The notes under the pieces: generated by a model
The model's input: the letters and a program-made list of their open reading frames with translations, nothing else
Told to the model about the DNA's origin: nothing
Database searches by the model: none
Translations under genes and position numbers: made by a program
Shown here: piece after piece, positions 17,267 to 26,119 of the stretch
How the letters are laid out: the number at the start of each line of letters is the position of its first letter
Numbering within the stretch: the stretch's first letter is position 1
Source: an uncultured Pseudomonadales bacterium
GTDB lineage: Bacteria; Pseudomonadota; Gammaproteobacteria; Pseudomonadales; Azotimanducaceae
Direction of reading: 5' to 3'
Length of the DNA stretch: 64,000 bases
NCBI GenBank assembly: GCA_958296295.1
Contig: OY282460.1
Span: 310,001-374,000, forward strand

Positions 17267-18427
17267 TCAATAGCTGCCTGCAAGCGGCTGGCGGTTCGGC
17301 GTCATGGCGCACAGGAAGTCCGCCACGGGCAGGCACCAGATGTCGTCGATACGCAGCCGTTCGCTACCGCGGTAGAGCAGCGCCGTCTCGGCTTCGGGGT
17401 AGTCGCTGCGGAACGTGCGCAGGCCGCGCAGGTCGCTCCTGTGTACGGTGCTGGCGTTCTTCACCTCGAAGGCCTGCAGACCGAATTCGCCGTATGCAAC
17501 GAAATCCACTTCCGTGCCGCCTCGCGTGCGCCAGTAGTACAACTGCGCATCATGGGTGGAATACGCTGCCCAAGCGCGCAGATGTTGGGCGACCAGCCCT
17601 TCCAGAGCCTGCCCATCGGCTTCGCTCGGACGGTCCAACGGCCCCTTGGGGCGCAAAGCGCGGAACACGCCCGCGTCGAACAGGTAGAGCTTGTCGTGAA
17701 GCACGGTCGCCCGCTTGGCGCGCTTGCGGAACACCGGCAGGCGGAAAGCGAGCAGCAGGTCTTCCAAGATGCCCAAGTAGGCCGCCACGACCTTGCGCTC
17801 GACCTCGCAATCCCGTGCGATGGCCGAGACGTTGAGCTGGCCGCCGTGCGAAAAACTGACGGCTTCCAGAAAACGCGCGAAGTTGCCCACGTTGCGCGTT
17901 AGTCCTTCCGCTTGCACTTCCTGGTCCAAATACAGCCTCGCGTACCCTTCCAAAGCCGCTTGCCGGTCGGCGGCGTTCGCCACCAAAGGCACCAAACCCA
18001 CATCCAGCGCGCGCCGCAAGTCGAAGTTGGGAAGTTCCGCGGCCATGAACGGGTGCATGGTCCGATAGAGTGCCCGGCCGCCAAGCAGGTCCACGCCGCC
18101 GCGGCGGAGCTTGCGGGCGCTAGATCCCGTGAGGATGAAACGGCGCGGCGGCCGCTCTTGTTCCAATAGCGCGTGTACCACGCTGAGCAGCGCCGGCGCG
18201 CGTTGAATCTCGTCGATGACCACCGTGGCGCGCGGCGAGCCGGCGAGCAGGTCGCGCAGATGCTCCGGCCGCGCCACCAAGCGGCGGTAAAGGGCGGGAT
18301 CTAGCAAGTCCAAGTACAAAGCATGCGGCACGATGTGGCGCAGCCAAGTGGATTTGCCCGTGCCGCGTGGGCCGAACAGAAAGCAGCTCCGCTCTGGAAG
18401 GTCTAAAAATCGACCTAGAAACTCCAT
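17267..18427 (-). CDS. AAA-family ATPase with DUF4143 nuclease-like C-terminus
   Basis: The 386-residue protein has the AAA_14 plus DUF4143 layout. The Walker A is FGPRGTGKST near residue 20, the Walker B region is ATVVIDEIQRAP, the sensor region is RRFILTGSSARKLRR, and a helical linker follows. The C-terminal part contains GTEVDFVAYGEFGLQAFEVKNA, whose D...ExK spacing fits a PD-(D/E)XK nuclease-like fold. These proteins are widespread and of uncertain role; they are often considered mobile or defence-related. It stands alone with divergent or unrelated neighbours. Confidence 0.88.
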   Translation of the reverse strand: MEFLGRFLDLPERSCFLFGPRGTGKSTWLRHIVPHALYLDLLDPALYRRLVARPEHLRDLLAGSPRATVVIDEIQRAPALLSVVHALLEQERPPRRFILTGSSARKLRRGGVDLLGGRALYRTMHPFMAAELPNFDLRRALDVGLVPLVANAADRQAALEGYARLYLDQEVQAEGLTRNVGNFARFLEAVSFSHGGQLNVSAIARDCEVERKVVAAYLGILEDLLLAFRLPVFRKRAKRATVLHDKLYLFDAGVFRALRPKGPLDRPSEADGQALEGLVAQHLRAWAAYSTHDAQLYYWRTRGGTEVDFVAYGEFGLQAFEVKNASTVHRSDLRGLRTFRSDYPEAETALLYRGSERLRIDDIWCLPVADFLCAMTPNRQPLAGSY

Positions 18428-18541
18428 ATTGCGTCCAAAAATGGAAAGAGCTGTTCCATTTTGACGCCAAGAGGTTTTGGTTTCAAGTGCGGCGATCAGG
18501 CCGCGAGCGGTTGCGCAGCCGTTGGGGCAGCGGCTGCCGGC

Positions 18542-20527
18542 TTAGTGCGCCGAGCGCATGAACGTCCCGGTGCCGGCCGCGGGAGCGTGGCCGAAGCGGT
18601 CCGGTTGCCAATGCAAGACGGTGGCGCTCGAGCCGGGCACATGCCACGGAATGCGGTTCTCGGTCTCGCCCTCGTCCCAATCTGCGGCCATCAGGCTGAT
18701 GCGGGCGCCCTGCCAGCGCCCACCCGCCGCGGCATCCAGAAACGCGCCGGAAACCTTGGCTTCGGCGGTGTAGCCGCCATCCGCGCGTCTCGTGCGCCAC
18801 TCCACCGCGGCGAAAGACTCCGCCAGAAAGGCCAGCTCGGCGTCGCGGGCGGCGGGTGCCAGTGTCAAATACGCCACCGCCATGCGCGCCAAGTGCCCGC
18901 CGCGAGCAGCTGCGAACAACGGCATGTTGAGCGAGCGTTCCGGTTCGGGTCGGCTGTCCACCACCAGCACCAGGGCGTCCTGCACGCGGGGGCCGAGTTC
19001 GGTGGACGCCAGCAGGCTGTCGTCGGTGACGTGCGCGGCGAGGTAGATGTCGCCGCCGGATTCGCGCAGCACGAACGAGAACGAGATGTCCGTCTGCGCC
19101 GTGGCTCCGGTCGCCACATCGCCTTGGTGAAGGGCCGTGAACGGCAGCTTGGCGGGCCAATCCCGGAGATCGCCATCCACGGTTGGCGGCGGTCCGGAAA
19201 CCAGCCGCAGCGGTGCCACCGGCAAGAGGGCGTTGACAAGGTTCAGCTTCACCGGGCCGTCGGCCGAGTTCGTGCTCAAGCTCCACAACACGCGCCCGGG
19301 CGCGAGGTCGCGAGGGGCGATGCCGGGCGCGGCGAGCGCGATTTCGATTCGCCGGCGGGCGCCGGGCGCCAAGAGGAGTGTTTCGGACGCGCCTTCGTAA
19401 CGCATTGTCGCCCCTGGGTCCACTTGGTAGGCGACGCGCAACGGCGAGTTGCCGCGGTTGCTGGCCTCAAAGGCCACCACGCCGTGCGTTAAGACCTCTC
19501 CGGCGGCGGCGAAGACCGGCACAGGCGCCACGGCTGGCGGATCGAACGGATAGACCGAACCGGCCAGCGGACGCAAAGCGGCGCGCGCGTGCTCGGTGAC
19601 GATGTTCTCGTCGTGGATGCCGTCCAGCATCAGGTTGGCGATGCGCGGCCCGGCATCCGTCATCGTCACCACGGCGACATGGTCGAACTCGCCGTAGCGG
19701 GCGCCGCGTAAACTGCTGCCGCCGCCGGTGGTGGCGAGGGTGATGAACTTGCGATCGTGGCGAACATGCTTGACGTAGCGGTGAAAGTGGCCGGCGAACA
19801 CCGTGTAGTTCCGCTCGCCCAAGAGCGCCTCCACCGCGGGCCAATCGCCCCGCGGCCCGGCGGCGTGGTCCCACAGCGGTTGATGGACGAGCACGATGGT
19901 CCAGCGCGGGTTGGGAAACTCGCGCAGCGTCCGCTCGATGAAGGCCATCTGCTCGGCTTGCCGCCAAGGGCCCGGCACCGGCGTCGCCCGGTCGCGCACC
20001 ATGCCGAACAGCTCCGAGTTCAGCACCAGGAAGAGCACATCCTTGTAAACGAAACGGTAGTAGGACGGGCCGAAACGCGCGCGCCAAGTTTCCGCCATCA
20101 CGGCGTTGCTCATGTCGTGGTTGCCGGCGACGTGGAAGAAAGGCGCTTCAAGGCCGGCCACGATGGAAGCGAACTCGTCCCATTCCCGCTCAAGCCGGGC
20201 TTGATCCAGGGTGTTGCCCTCGATCAAGTCGCCAACGCTGAGCACGAAAGCCGGTTCCAAAAGGTTCACCTTCGGAATGGCGGACTCGAACACGCCCGGG
20301 CGAGCGCCGCCGGTGCGGTCGCCGACAACCACGAAGCGAAAATCGCGCTCGGCGTCGTTGGCCGCGAGGGAAGTCCACGGCGTGGCCTGTTCGGCGCCGT
20401 CGGCGGCTATGGTGTTGGCCGCTGCCGCTGAGGTGCCGCACAAGGCCGCCGCCAAGGCCGCGACGCCGGCGCGCCGGGCCCACCCGCTCCGGCGCGCGCC
20501 GGGCTTCGGCCAAGCTGGACGCTTCAC
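18542..20527 (-). CDS. Secreted metallophosphoesterase with C-terminal carbohydrate-binding-like domain
   Basis: A 661-residue protein with a signal peptide (ARRAGVAALAAALCGTSAAAA) and a calcineurin-like phosphoesterase domain: VVVGDRTGG, LSVGDLIEGN, HVAGNHDMS, VLVHQPLWDHAAG and FAGHFHRYV, covering the metal-binding set. Its C-terminal 250 residues start VDGDLRDWPAKLPF and resemble the beta-sandwich domain (CBM9-like) that follows secreted enzymes. The substrate is unknown. The GTG start overlaps the stop of the VWA gene by 4 bp, so it is the third gene of the MoxR-VWA operon. Confidence 0.85.
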   Translation of the reverse strand: MKRPAWPKPGARRSGWARRAGVAALAAALCGTSAAAANTIAADGAEQATPWTSLAANDAERDFRFVVVGDRTGGARPGVFESAIPKVNLLEPAFVLSVGDLIEGNTLDQARLEREWDEFASIVAGLEAPFFHVAGNHDMSNAVMAETWRARFGPSYYRFVYKDVLFLVLNSELFGMVRDRATPVPGPWRQAEQMAFIERTLREFPNPRWTIVLVHQPLWDHAAGPRGDWPAVEALLGERNYTVFAGHFHRYVKHVRHDRKFITLATTGGGSSLRGARYGEFDHVAVVTMTDAGPRIANLMLDGIHDENIVTEHARAALRPLAGSVYPFDPPAVAPVPVFAAAGEVLTHGVVAFEASNRGNSPLRVAYQVDPGATMRYEGASETLLLAPGARRRIEIALAAPGIAPRDLAPGRVLWSLSTNSADGPVKLNLVNALLPVAPLRLVSGPPPTVDGDLRDWPAKLPFTALHQGDVATGATAQTDISFSFVLRESGGDIYLAAHVTDDSLLASTELGPRVQDALVLVVDSRPEPERSLNMPLFAAARGGHLARMAVAYLTLAPAARDAELAFLAESFAAVEWRTRRADGGYTAEAKVSGAFLDAAAGGRWQGARISLMAADWDEGETENRIPWHVPGSSATVLHWQPDRFGHAPAAGTGTFMRSAH

Positions 20528-22005
20528 GTCGCGGCCCGCAGCAATCCGCCAACCACGCGGTTCAGATGGCTGAGCGAATTGCATTCCAAGGCTTGGTGAA
20601 CGTAGGCGGTGTATTTGCGCATTTCGGCGTCGCCGGTATGCCAGGTGCTGCGCGGTTCCGGGTTCAGCCACAGCACACGCTTTGCGCGATCGTACATCTC
20701 TTTCAGAATGTCCGTGCGCGGGTCGCCGTAGTTGTTGCGGGCGTCGCCGAGAATCACGATGGTGGTGCGATTGTCCACATCGTCCATGCAGCGTTTGCGG
20801 AAATCCGCGAAGGCTTGTCCGTAGTCCGTGGAACCGCCGCTGTAGTCGCGCAAAGTCTTGGCGATGGCGTCCTCGAGCCTGTTGCGCTCGAACAACTCCG
20901 TCACCTCCGCCAAATCGGAAGAGAACGCGAAGGCCCGCACCTTCGGCATCACCTCCTCCAAGCTGTAAAGAAACATCAGCATGAAACGGGCGTAGCTGGC
21001 GACGGAGCCCGAGACATCGCAGATCGCGAACACCTTGGGGCGATCCACCTTCACGGATTTCCAATGCAGATCGAACAGCGAACCGTCGTAGCTCATGTTG
21101 TGGCGCAACGTGCGCGGCACATTGAGCTGGCCACGCTTGAACACTTTGCGGCGCCGCGAATGCAAAGCGACGAGTTTCTTCGCCATGCGCATGACGATTT
21201 CCCCAATGAGGCGGAAGTTGCGCTGCTCCACGTTGGAGAGCTTCACCTTCTGCAGCAGCTCCTCGCGCAACCGGCGGCCGGTGACGTCCGCGTGCAACAG
21301 GAATTGCTGTTCCACATAGTCCCGCACCCGCTCGCGCAGGGCGTCGCGGCGCTTGCCCAGTTCTTGGCCGAGACGCCGCTCCCGCACGCCAGCGCTGGCG
21401 CGGAGATCGAGGATTTCCCGCGTGAGTTCGGCAAGGCCCATCGCGTCCATGATCTTGCGGGTGTACAACCCCTTCTGGGTGAAGACCCGAATCTCCTCCA
21501 GCTTCGCTTCGCGGGCCGCCTCGGCCATTCGCACCGTGAGTTCGACAACGCTTGCGTCCATGAGCAATCGACCGAGGGTCGAGCGGGGGCTCGCCATCTC
21601 GCCCGGCCCGAGCTCCTCTTCCTCCTCGGCGTCTTGGAATGCGGCGAACTTGCTCCTCTTGCCGCCGCCTTGGCCCTTGCCACCGCCGCCCTCGCCTTCG
21701 CCCCGGCCTTCGCCTTGCCCGTCGCCGGCGTCGTCGCCCTCGCCTTGCGCGCCCTGAGCGTCGGCTTTGGGCTGGGGATCTTCAAATGCGAAGAATTGAT
21801 CGAACGTGGCGTCGAACGTCTCCGTCTCGGCGGCGGTTTTTGGCAGCACCAAGGCGAGCGAGTCTTTGAGGAAAGCACGGTCCCGGTAGCCGACCAACTC
21901 CAGAGCGCCCATGGCGTCCAACGTCTCGGCCGGAGAGACGCGCACATCCGCGTTGCGCAAGGCGGCGATGAAACTGGTGAGCGTGCGATCCAAGGTTCGT
22001 TTCAA
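20524..22005 (-). CDS. VWA-domain protein, CoxE-like
   Basis: The 493-residue protein opens with FIAALRNADVRVSPAETLDAM, typical of CoxE-like VWA proteins. An acidic, Gly-rich low-complexity linker (GEGDDAGDGQGEGRGEGEGG) follows at about residues 88-110. The C-terminal von Willebrand A domain has a MIDAS motif (ICDVSGSVASY) and a later GGSTDYGQAF that supplies the conserved Thr/Asp. Together with the MoxR-type ATPase upstream (gap 13 bp), it forms the usual MoxR/VWA pair, which acts as a metal-chelatase-like chaperone inserting cofactors or remodelling partners. The target here is unknown, and no CO dehydrogenase genes are in the window. Confidence 0.9.
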   Translation of the reverse strand: MKRTLDRTLTSFIAALRNADVRVSPAETLDAMGALELVGYRDRAFLKDSLALVLPKTAAETETFDATFDQFFAFEDPQPKADAQGAQGEGDDAGDGQGEGRGEGEGGGGKGQGGGKRSKFAAFQDAEEEEELGPGEMASPRSTLGRLLMDASVVELTVRMAEAAREAKLEEIRVFTQKGLYTRKIMDAMGLAELTREILDLRASAGVRERRLGQELGKRRDALRERVRDYVEQQFLLHADVTGRRLREELLQKVKLSNVEQRNFRLIGEIVMRMAKKLVALHSRRRKVFKRGQLNVPRTLRHNMSYDGSLFDLHWKSVKVDRPKVFAICDVSGSVASYARFMLMFLYSLEEVMPKVRAFAFSSDLAEVTELFERNRLEDAIAKTLRDYSGGSTDYGQAFADFRKRCMDDVDNRTTIVILGDARNNYGDPRTDILKEMYDRAKRVLWLNPEPRSTWHTGDAEMRKYTAYVHQALECNSLSHLNRVVGGLLRAAT

Positions 22006-22018
22006 GTGGCCGCGGCAG

Positions 22019-22963
22019 CTACTGCCGAACGGCTTTGCTGGTGAGCGCCGCTATTTCCACGTCCACGTTCTCGATGTCCTCTTGGAACTTCAGGATCACG
22101 TTCAGCGTTTCGCGCACCAGATCAGCGTCCAGCGATTCGGTGTGCAGCAGCAGGAGGGTGCGCGCCCAATCGATGGTCTCCGAGATCGCCGGCACCTTTT
22201 TCAAATCCAGATCACGGAGGTCTTGTATGAAAGCGACGAGTTGCCGGCGAAGTTCCGCCGGAATGTCCGGCACTCTGGCGTGGATGATGCGTTGTTCCAG
22301 CTCGGCGTCCGGGAAGGGGATGTACAAGTGCAAGCAGCGCCGCTTCAACGCATCGGAAAGTTCGCGCGTGTTGTTGCTGGTGAGGAACACGATGGGCGGT
22401 TCTCGGCGCGCCTTCACGGTGCCGATCTCGGGAATGGACACTTGGAAATCGGACAGTATCTCGAGCAGCAGGGACTCGAACTCGTGGTCGGATTTGTCCA
22501 CTTCGTCGATGAGCAACACGCAACCGTGTTCTTCGCGCAGCGCTTTGAGCAGCGGTCGCGGCTCCAAGAACTCCTCGGAGAAGAAGATGTCGCCGAACTC
22601 GTGCAAACGGGCGACGGACTCGGCGAACCCTTGAGCCCCTTGCAGCACTTCGTCCAAAGTCTCCTTGAGCACTTGGGTGTAGAGCAGCTGCTTGCCGTAC
22701 TTCCACTCGTAGATCGCTTTCGCCTCGTCCAAGCCCTCGTAGCACTGCAAGCGGATGAGCGGCAGGTCGAACATGTCCGCCGTGGTCTTCGCCAGTTCGG
22801 TTTTGCCAACGCCCGGCGGCCCCTCGATGAGCACGGGTTTGCGCAAGTGATAGGCCAAATACACCGCAGTGGCGATGCGGTTGCTACAGATGTAGCGGTG
22901 CGCCTCGAAGCTCTCCGTCAAGGTGTCCACGGAGGCGGCGAGGCGCCCAATGTCGTCGGCCAC
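22019..22963 (-). CDS. MoxR-type AAA+ ATPase
   Basis: The 314-residue ATPase has Walker A in LIEGPPGVGKTELAK, Walker B in GCVLLIDEVDKSD, sensor 1 in IVFLTSNNTRELS and an arginine-finger-like LKRRCLHLYIPFPD. This is the CoxD/MoxR branch, which works with a VWA partner encoded next to it. Start is taken at GTG 22963, which has a GGGGGA Shine-Dalgarno-like element about 6 bases upstream. Extending the frame further upstream would add 89 residues of arbitrary composition. It is the first gene of the MoxR-VWA-phosphoesterase operon. Confidence 0.92.
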   Translation of the reverse strand: MADDIGRLAASVDTLTESFEAHRYICSNRIATAVYLAYHLRKPVLIEGPPGVGKTELAKTTADMFDLPLIRLQCYEGLDEAKAIYEWKYGKQLLYTQVLKETLDEVLQGAQGFAESVARLHEFGDIFFSEEFLEPRPLLKALREEHGCVLLIDEVDKSDHEFESLLLEILSDFQVSIPEIGTVKARREPPIVFLTSNNTRELSDALKRRCLHLYIPFPDAELEQRIIHARVPDIPAELRRQLVAFIQDLRDLDLKKVPAISETIDWARTLLLLHTESLDADLVRETLNVILKFQEDIENVDVEIAALTSKAVRQ

Positions 22964-23387
22964 GATTGTTCCCCCTGTTCCGTGCGACCCGCCGCGTTCC
23001 GGGCGACACAGGCCAACGCGAGCGCATTGGCCACGCTGTTCACCCTGCGAAACGCCCTGTTGGGAAGCCCGGTCGGGCCAAGCCCCGGCGACGCCAAGGC
23101 CCCGCCGTAACGCCTTGGCGCACGCCCGCGCCACGATTGGCGCGGAACCGACCTGTCTCGGTGCGGTGCGCCAGTATACCGCCATTGGCGGCCAAGCCAC
23201 TTCGGTGGTGGCGTGGCGGCGTGGCGGCAAGGCGGCAAGGGGAACCGACCGTCGGCCGATAGAGATGGTGGCAACCTGCCGCGGCCCGCAAATGCGTCCA
23301 CGATGCGACCGCGCTATGATCCCGTGCTCATGTGCCCAACCGGGGCCACAGAGGTGGTGCTCGATTGGCTGTGGGAGGATCTCTGCG
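22964..23387. other. Intergenic region between divergent operons
   Basis: About 420 bases separate the MoxR-type gene (leftward) from the sulfotransferase gene (rightward) and must hold both promoters. I see no coding sequence with a family signature and no tRNA. A short G+C-rich run of repeated GTGGCGGC-like units lies near 23211-23240. Confidence 0.5.
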
Positions 23388-24419
23388 TTGAAAAGGCTGG
23401 TAATTCACATCGGTTGCGCCAAGGGGGGTAGCACGGCCATCCAAACGGGGCTGCGGCTCAACCACGAGGCGTTGCTCCGCCAAGGCGTCTGGGTGCCGAG
23501 CGAGGACCTCGCGCCGGAATCCGAAGTCACAGGTGTCCACGGCGACTACTTCCAGTCCTTCGTGCGTGACCGGAAGGCGATGGAGATGCCGGATCTGCGC
23601 GAAAAACTCGAAACGCAAATCGCGGCCAACGATGCCAAGACCGTGGTGCTCTCCGCCGAGAACCTCTCGAATCCGATGGGTTTCGAAGAGCGTCTGGCGC
23701 CGCTGGCGGAGCACTTCGACGTCTCGGTCGTGATGTACGTTCGGCGCCAGGACCAGTTTCTGGAGGCCGCTTGGCAGCAATGGGAAGTGAAACGGGGCGC
23801 GTCGCTGTTGTCTTGGATGATCAAATGCAGCGGCATTCACGGCAATTGGCTGCAAATCGTCAGCCCGTGGGCGGCGGTGTTCGGCGACGAGCGCATCGTG
23901 GCGCGGGTTTACGATCGCCAGCATTTGGTGGGCGGCGACGCGTTCTTGGATTTCTGTTCCGTGCTGGACGTGGAAGCGCGGGACCTCTGGCTGCCTGGCG
24001 AGCTCAACGCCAGTTTCACGTCGCTGTTCAGCCGCGTTGTGGAAGGGCGTCCCTACTACTTCGACGGCACGCACGACGACGCCTTCTACGCAAGCGTGAA
24101 GGAACTCGCGGGGGATCTTGTCCTCAAGAAACCGACTGCGCCGCCGTTGTTCGACGATGAGGAGACGGCGGAGATCATGGCCCGTTATCGCAAGGACAAC
24201 GAGCGGTTTCGGCAACGATTCTTGCCGGACTGGCGCGGGCCGCTCTTCCCCGAAAGACGGCGGGAAGGCCGAGCCAAGCCCTCGTCGAGGGATGTCGCGG
24301 CCTTTGAGCTGGAGTTGCTTCAATTGCAGGTGTACAACCTGCACAAGAAGCTGCGCGACGCCACCGCTATGAGACTCGTCGCCCCGGCCAACGGCACCTC
24401 GCGCTCGGAAGATCCGTAG
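23388..24419 (+). CDS. Sulfotransferase-like protein
   Basis: The 343-residue protein begins LKRLVIHIGCAKGGSTAIQTG, which matches the PAPS-binding 5'-phosphosulfate loop of sulfotransferases (hxHIGxxKTGTT). VVMYVRRQDQFLEAAWQQWEV corresponds to the 3'-phosphate-binding region. Such enzymes transfer sulfate to sugars, lipids or peptides. Two features decide the start: a strong GGGAGGA site at 23373-23379, and a TTG at 23388 immediately before the conserved strand. The longer frame upstream codes arbitrary sequence. The C-terminus has a leucine-rich helical stretch (FELELLQLQVYNLHKKL). It is separated by only 13 bp from the CoA-transferase gene. Confidence 0.8.
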   Translation: MKRLVIHIGCAKGGSTAIQTGLRLNHEALLRQGVWVPSEDLAPESEVTGVHGDYFQSFVRDRKAMEMPDLREKLETQIAANDAKTVVLSAENLSNPMGFEERLAPLAEHFDVSVVMYVRRQDQFLEAAWQQWEVKRGASLLSWMIKCSGIHGNWLQIVSPWAAVFGDERIVARVYDRQHLVGGDAFLDFCSVLDVEARDLWLPGELNASFTSLFSRVVEGRPYYFDGTHDDAFYASVKELAGDLVLKKPTAPPLFDDEETAEIMARYRKDNERFRQRFLPDWRGPLFPERRREGRAKPSSRDVAAFELELLQLQVYNLHKKLRDATAMRLVAPANGTSRSEDP

Positions 24420-24432
24420 GCCGCCGCAGATT

Positions 24433-25641
24433 GTGAAACCGGCTGCGGAAGAGACTTCGCCCCCTTTGGGCGGCGTGCTGGTGGTGGCCTTGGAGCAAGC
24501 GGTGGCCGCGCCGCTCGCCAGTTGCCGGTTGGCGGACGCCGGCGCCCGGGTCATCAAACTCGAGCGCGCCGATGGCGATTTCGCCCGCGCCTTCGACACC
24601 GCGGCGAACGGCCAATCGGCCTATTTCGCGTGGCTGAACCGCGGCAAGGAATCCTTGGTCGTGGACATCAAAGCGCCGGAGGACCGCGAGCTGGTGCTGC
24701 GCATTCTGGCCCGGGCGGACGTGTTCATCCAGAACTTGGCGAACGGCGCCGCCGAGCGCGCCGGGTTGGGATCAGACGCGCTGCGCCGCCGCTTTCCGCG
24801 TCTTGTCACCTGCGACATATCGGGCTACGGCCAATCCGGCCCGTACGCGGACATGAAAGCCTACGACCTCCTGGTGCAAGCGGAAACCGGCCTCATCTCC
24901 ATAAACGGCACACCGGGCGAGTACGGGCGCGTGGGCGTTTCCATTTGCGACTACGCCACGGGCATCTCGGCGGCGCTCGGCATCAACGAGGCGCTGGCGT
25001 CGCGGGCGCGCACGGGTGTTGGCAAAGCGGTGCGCGTCTCTTTGTTCGACGTGCTTGCCGAACTGATGAGCGTGCCGCTCCTGGAGCACGACTACACCGG
25101 TGCCGGGCCGGAGCGCATTGGCCTCGCGCATCCCTCCATCGCGCCCTACGGCGGCTTCACCACCGCCGACGGCGCGACGCTGGTGGTCGCCGTGCAAAAC
25201 GACCGCGAGTGGGTGTCTTTGGCCACTGCTGTGCTGGAACGGCCCGAACTCGCCCACGATCCGCGCTATGCCACGAATCCGGTGCGCATGGCGCACCGCG
25301 CCGACGTGGACGGCATGGTGCAGGCGTTCTTCGCCGTGCACACCCGGGCCCAGATCGAACCACTGCTGCGGGCCGCCCGTGTCGCCTACGGCGCGGTGAA
25401 CGATCTCGCGGGGCTGTCGGCACATCCGCACCTGCGCCGCTGGACGGTGGCGAGCGAGACGGGCCCGGTGGACATGCCGGCCAACCCCAACGCGGAATAC
25501 GTTCCCGCGGGAGTTCCCGGCCTGCCCAGGGTGGGCGAACATGGCGAACGCATTCGCCGCGAGTTTGGCGCGCCGGCCGCCGGGCTCGATGCCGCACAAG
25601 GAGGAAGCTCATGCCGTCGCGGCGCAAACTCATCGCAATGA
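24433..25641 (+). CDS. Class III (CaiB/BaiF-type) CoA-transferase
   Basis: A 402-residue family III CoA-transferase. It has GVLVVALEQAVAAPLASCRLADAGARVIKLER, WLNRGKESLVVDIK, the catalytic-Asp region MKAYDLLVQAETGL, and GISAALGINEALASRARTGVGKAVRVSLFD. The enzyme moves CoA between carboxylic acids by way of an aspartyl intermediate. The substrate pair is not evident; mesaconate/citramalate-type and carnitine-type enzymes both look similar. It reads from a GTG. Its 3' end overlaps the next gene by 31 bp, implying co-transcription with the PNPOx-like, selenoprotein and ThuA-like genes downstream. Confidence 0.9.
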   Translation: MKPAAEETSPPLGGVLVVALEQAVAAPLASCRLADAGARVIKLERADGDFARAFDTAANGQSAYFAWLNRGKESLVVDIKAPEDRELVLRILARADVFIQNLANGAAERAGLGSDALRRRFPRLVTCDISGYGQSGPYADMKAYDLLVQAETGLISINGTPGEYGRVGVSICDYATGISAALGINEALASRARTGVGKAVRVSLFDVLAELMSVPLLEHDYTGAGPERIGLAHPSIAPYGGFTTADGATLVVAVQNDREWVSLATAVLERPELAHDPRYATNPVRMAHRADVDGMVQAFFAVHTRAQIEPLLRAARVAYGAVNDLAGLSAHPHLRRWTVASETGPVDMPANPNAEYVPAGVPGLPRVGEHGERIRREFGAPAAGLDAAQGGSSCRRGANSSQ

Positions 25642-26084
25642 CGGAAGGCGAGATCGCCGCCTTCCTGGACTCGCGCAAGACGCTGATCATCGTCGGCAAC
25701 GGCCGCAACGGCTATCCGCACGCCATGCCGATGTGGTTCGCGCGGGCAGAGGATGGCAGCCTCTGCTGCACCACGTTCGCCAAGAGCCAAAAGGTGCTGA
25801 ACTGGAAGCGCGACCCCAAGGCCACCCTGCTCGTGGAGAGCGGCGAGGAGTACGCGGGTCTCAAGGGCGTGATGATCGAGGCGCGTTGCGAGGTTGTTGA
25901 CGATGGCGACGCGGTGCGCGACACTCTGGTCGCTGTCAATTCCCGCGGGCGGGGCTTGAACGCCGAGCAGAAGGCGCGGCTGCGGGAGTCCGTAGGCGGC
26001 GCGGCCAGCAAGCGCGTGGTGTTGAAGTTCACGCCGGAGCGGTATGTGGCGTGGGACCACGCCAAACTCGGCGGACGATATTGA
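25611..26084 (+). CDS. PNPOx-fold (F420/FMN-type) flavoprotein
   Basis: A 157-residue split-barrel protein: MTEGEIAAFLDSRKTLIIVGNGRNGYPHAMPMWFARAEDG, KVLNWKRDPKATLLVESGEEYAGLKGVMIEARCEVV, and ERYVAWDHAKLGGRY. This is the pyridoxamine 5'-phosphate oxidase-like fold used by FMN- and F420-dependent reductases. Its substrate is unknown. A strong AAGGAGGAA ribosome site sits 6 bases before the ATG. The gene starts inside the CoA-transferase coding region, and the selenoprotein gene begins 35 bp after its stop. Confidence 0.88.
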   Translation: MPSRRKLIAMTEGEIAAFLDSRKTLIIVGNGRNGYPHAMPMWFARAEDGSLCCTTFAKSQKVLNWKRDPKATLLVESGEEYAGLKGVMIEARCEVVDDGDAVRDTLVAVNSRGRGLNAEQKARLRESVGGAASKRVVLKFTPERYVAWDHAKLGGRY

Positions 26085-26119
26085 CGGCGGGCAACTGAAA
26101 CATGCGGAGGGTCAAACCA

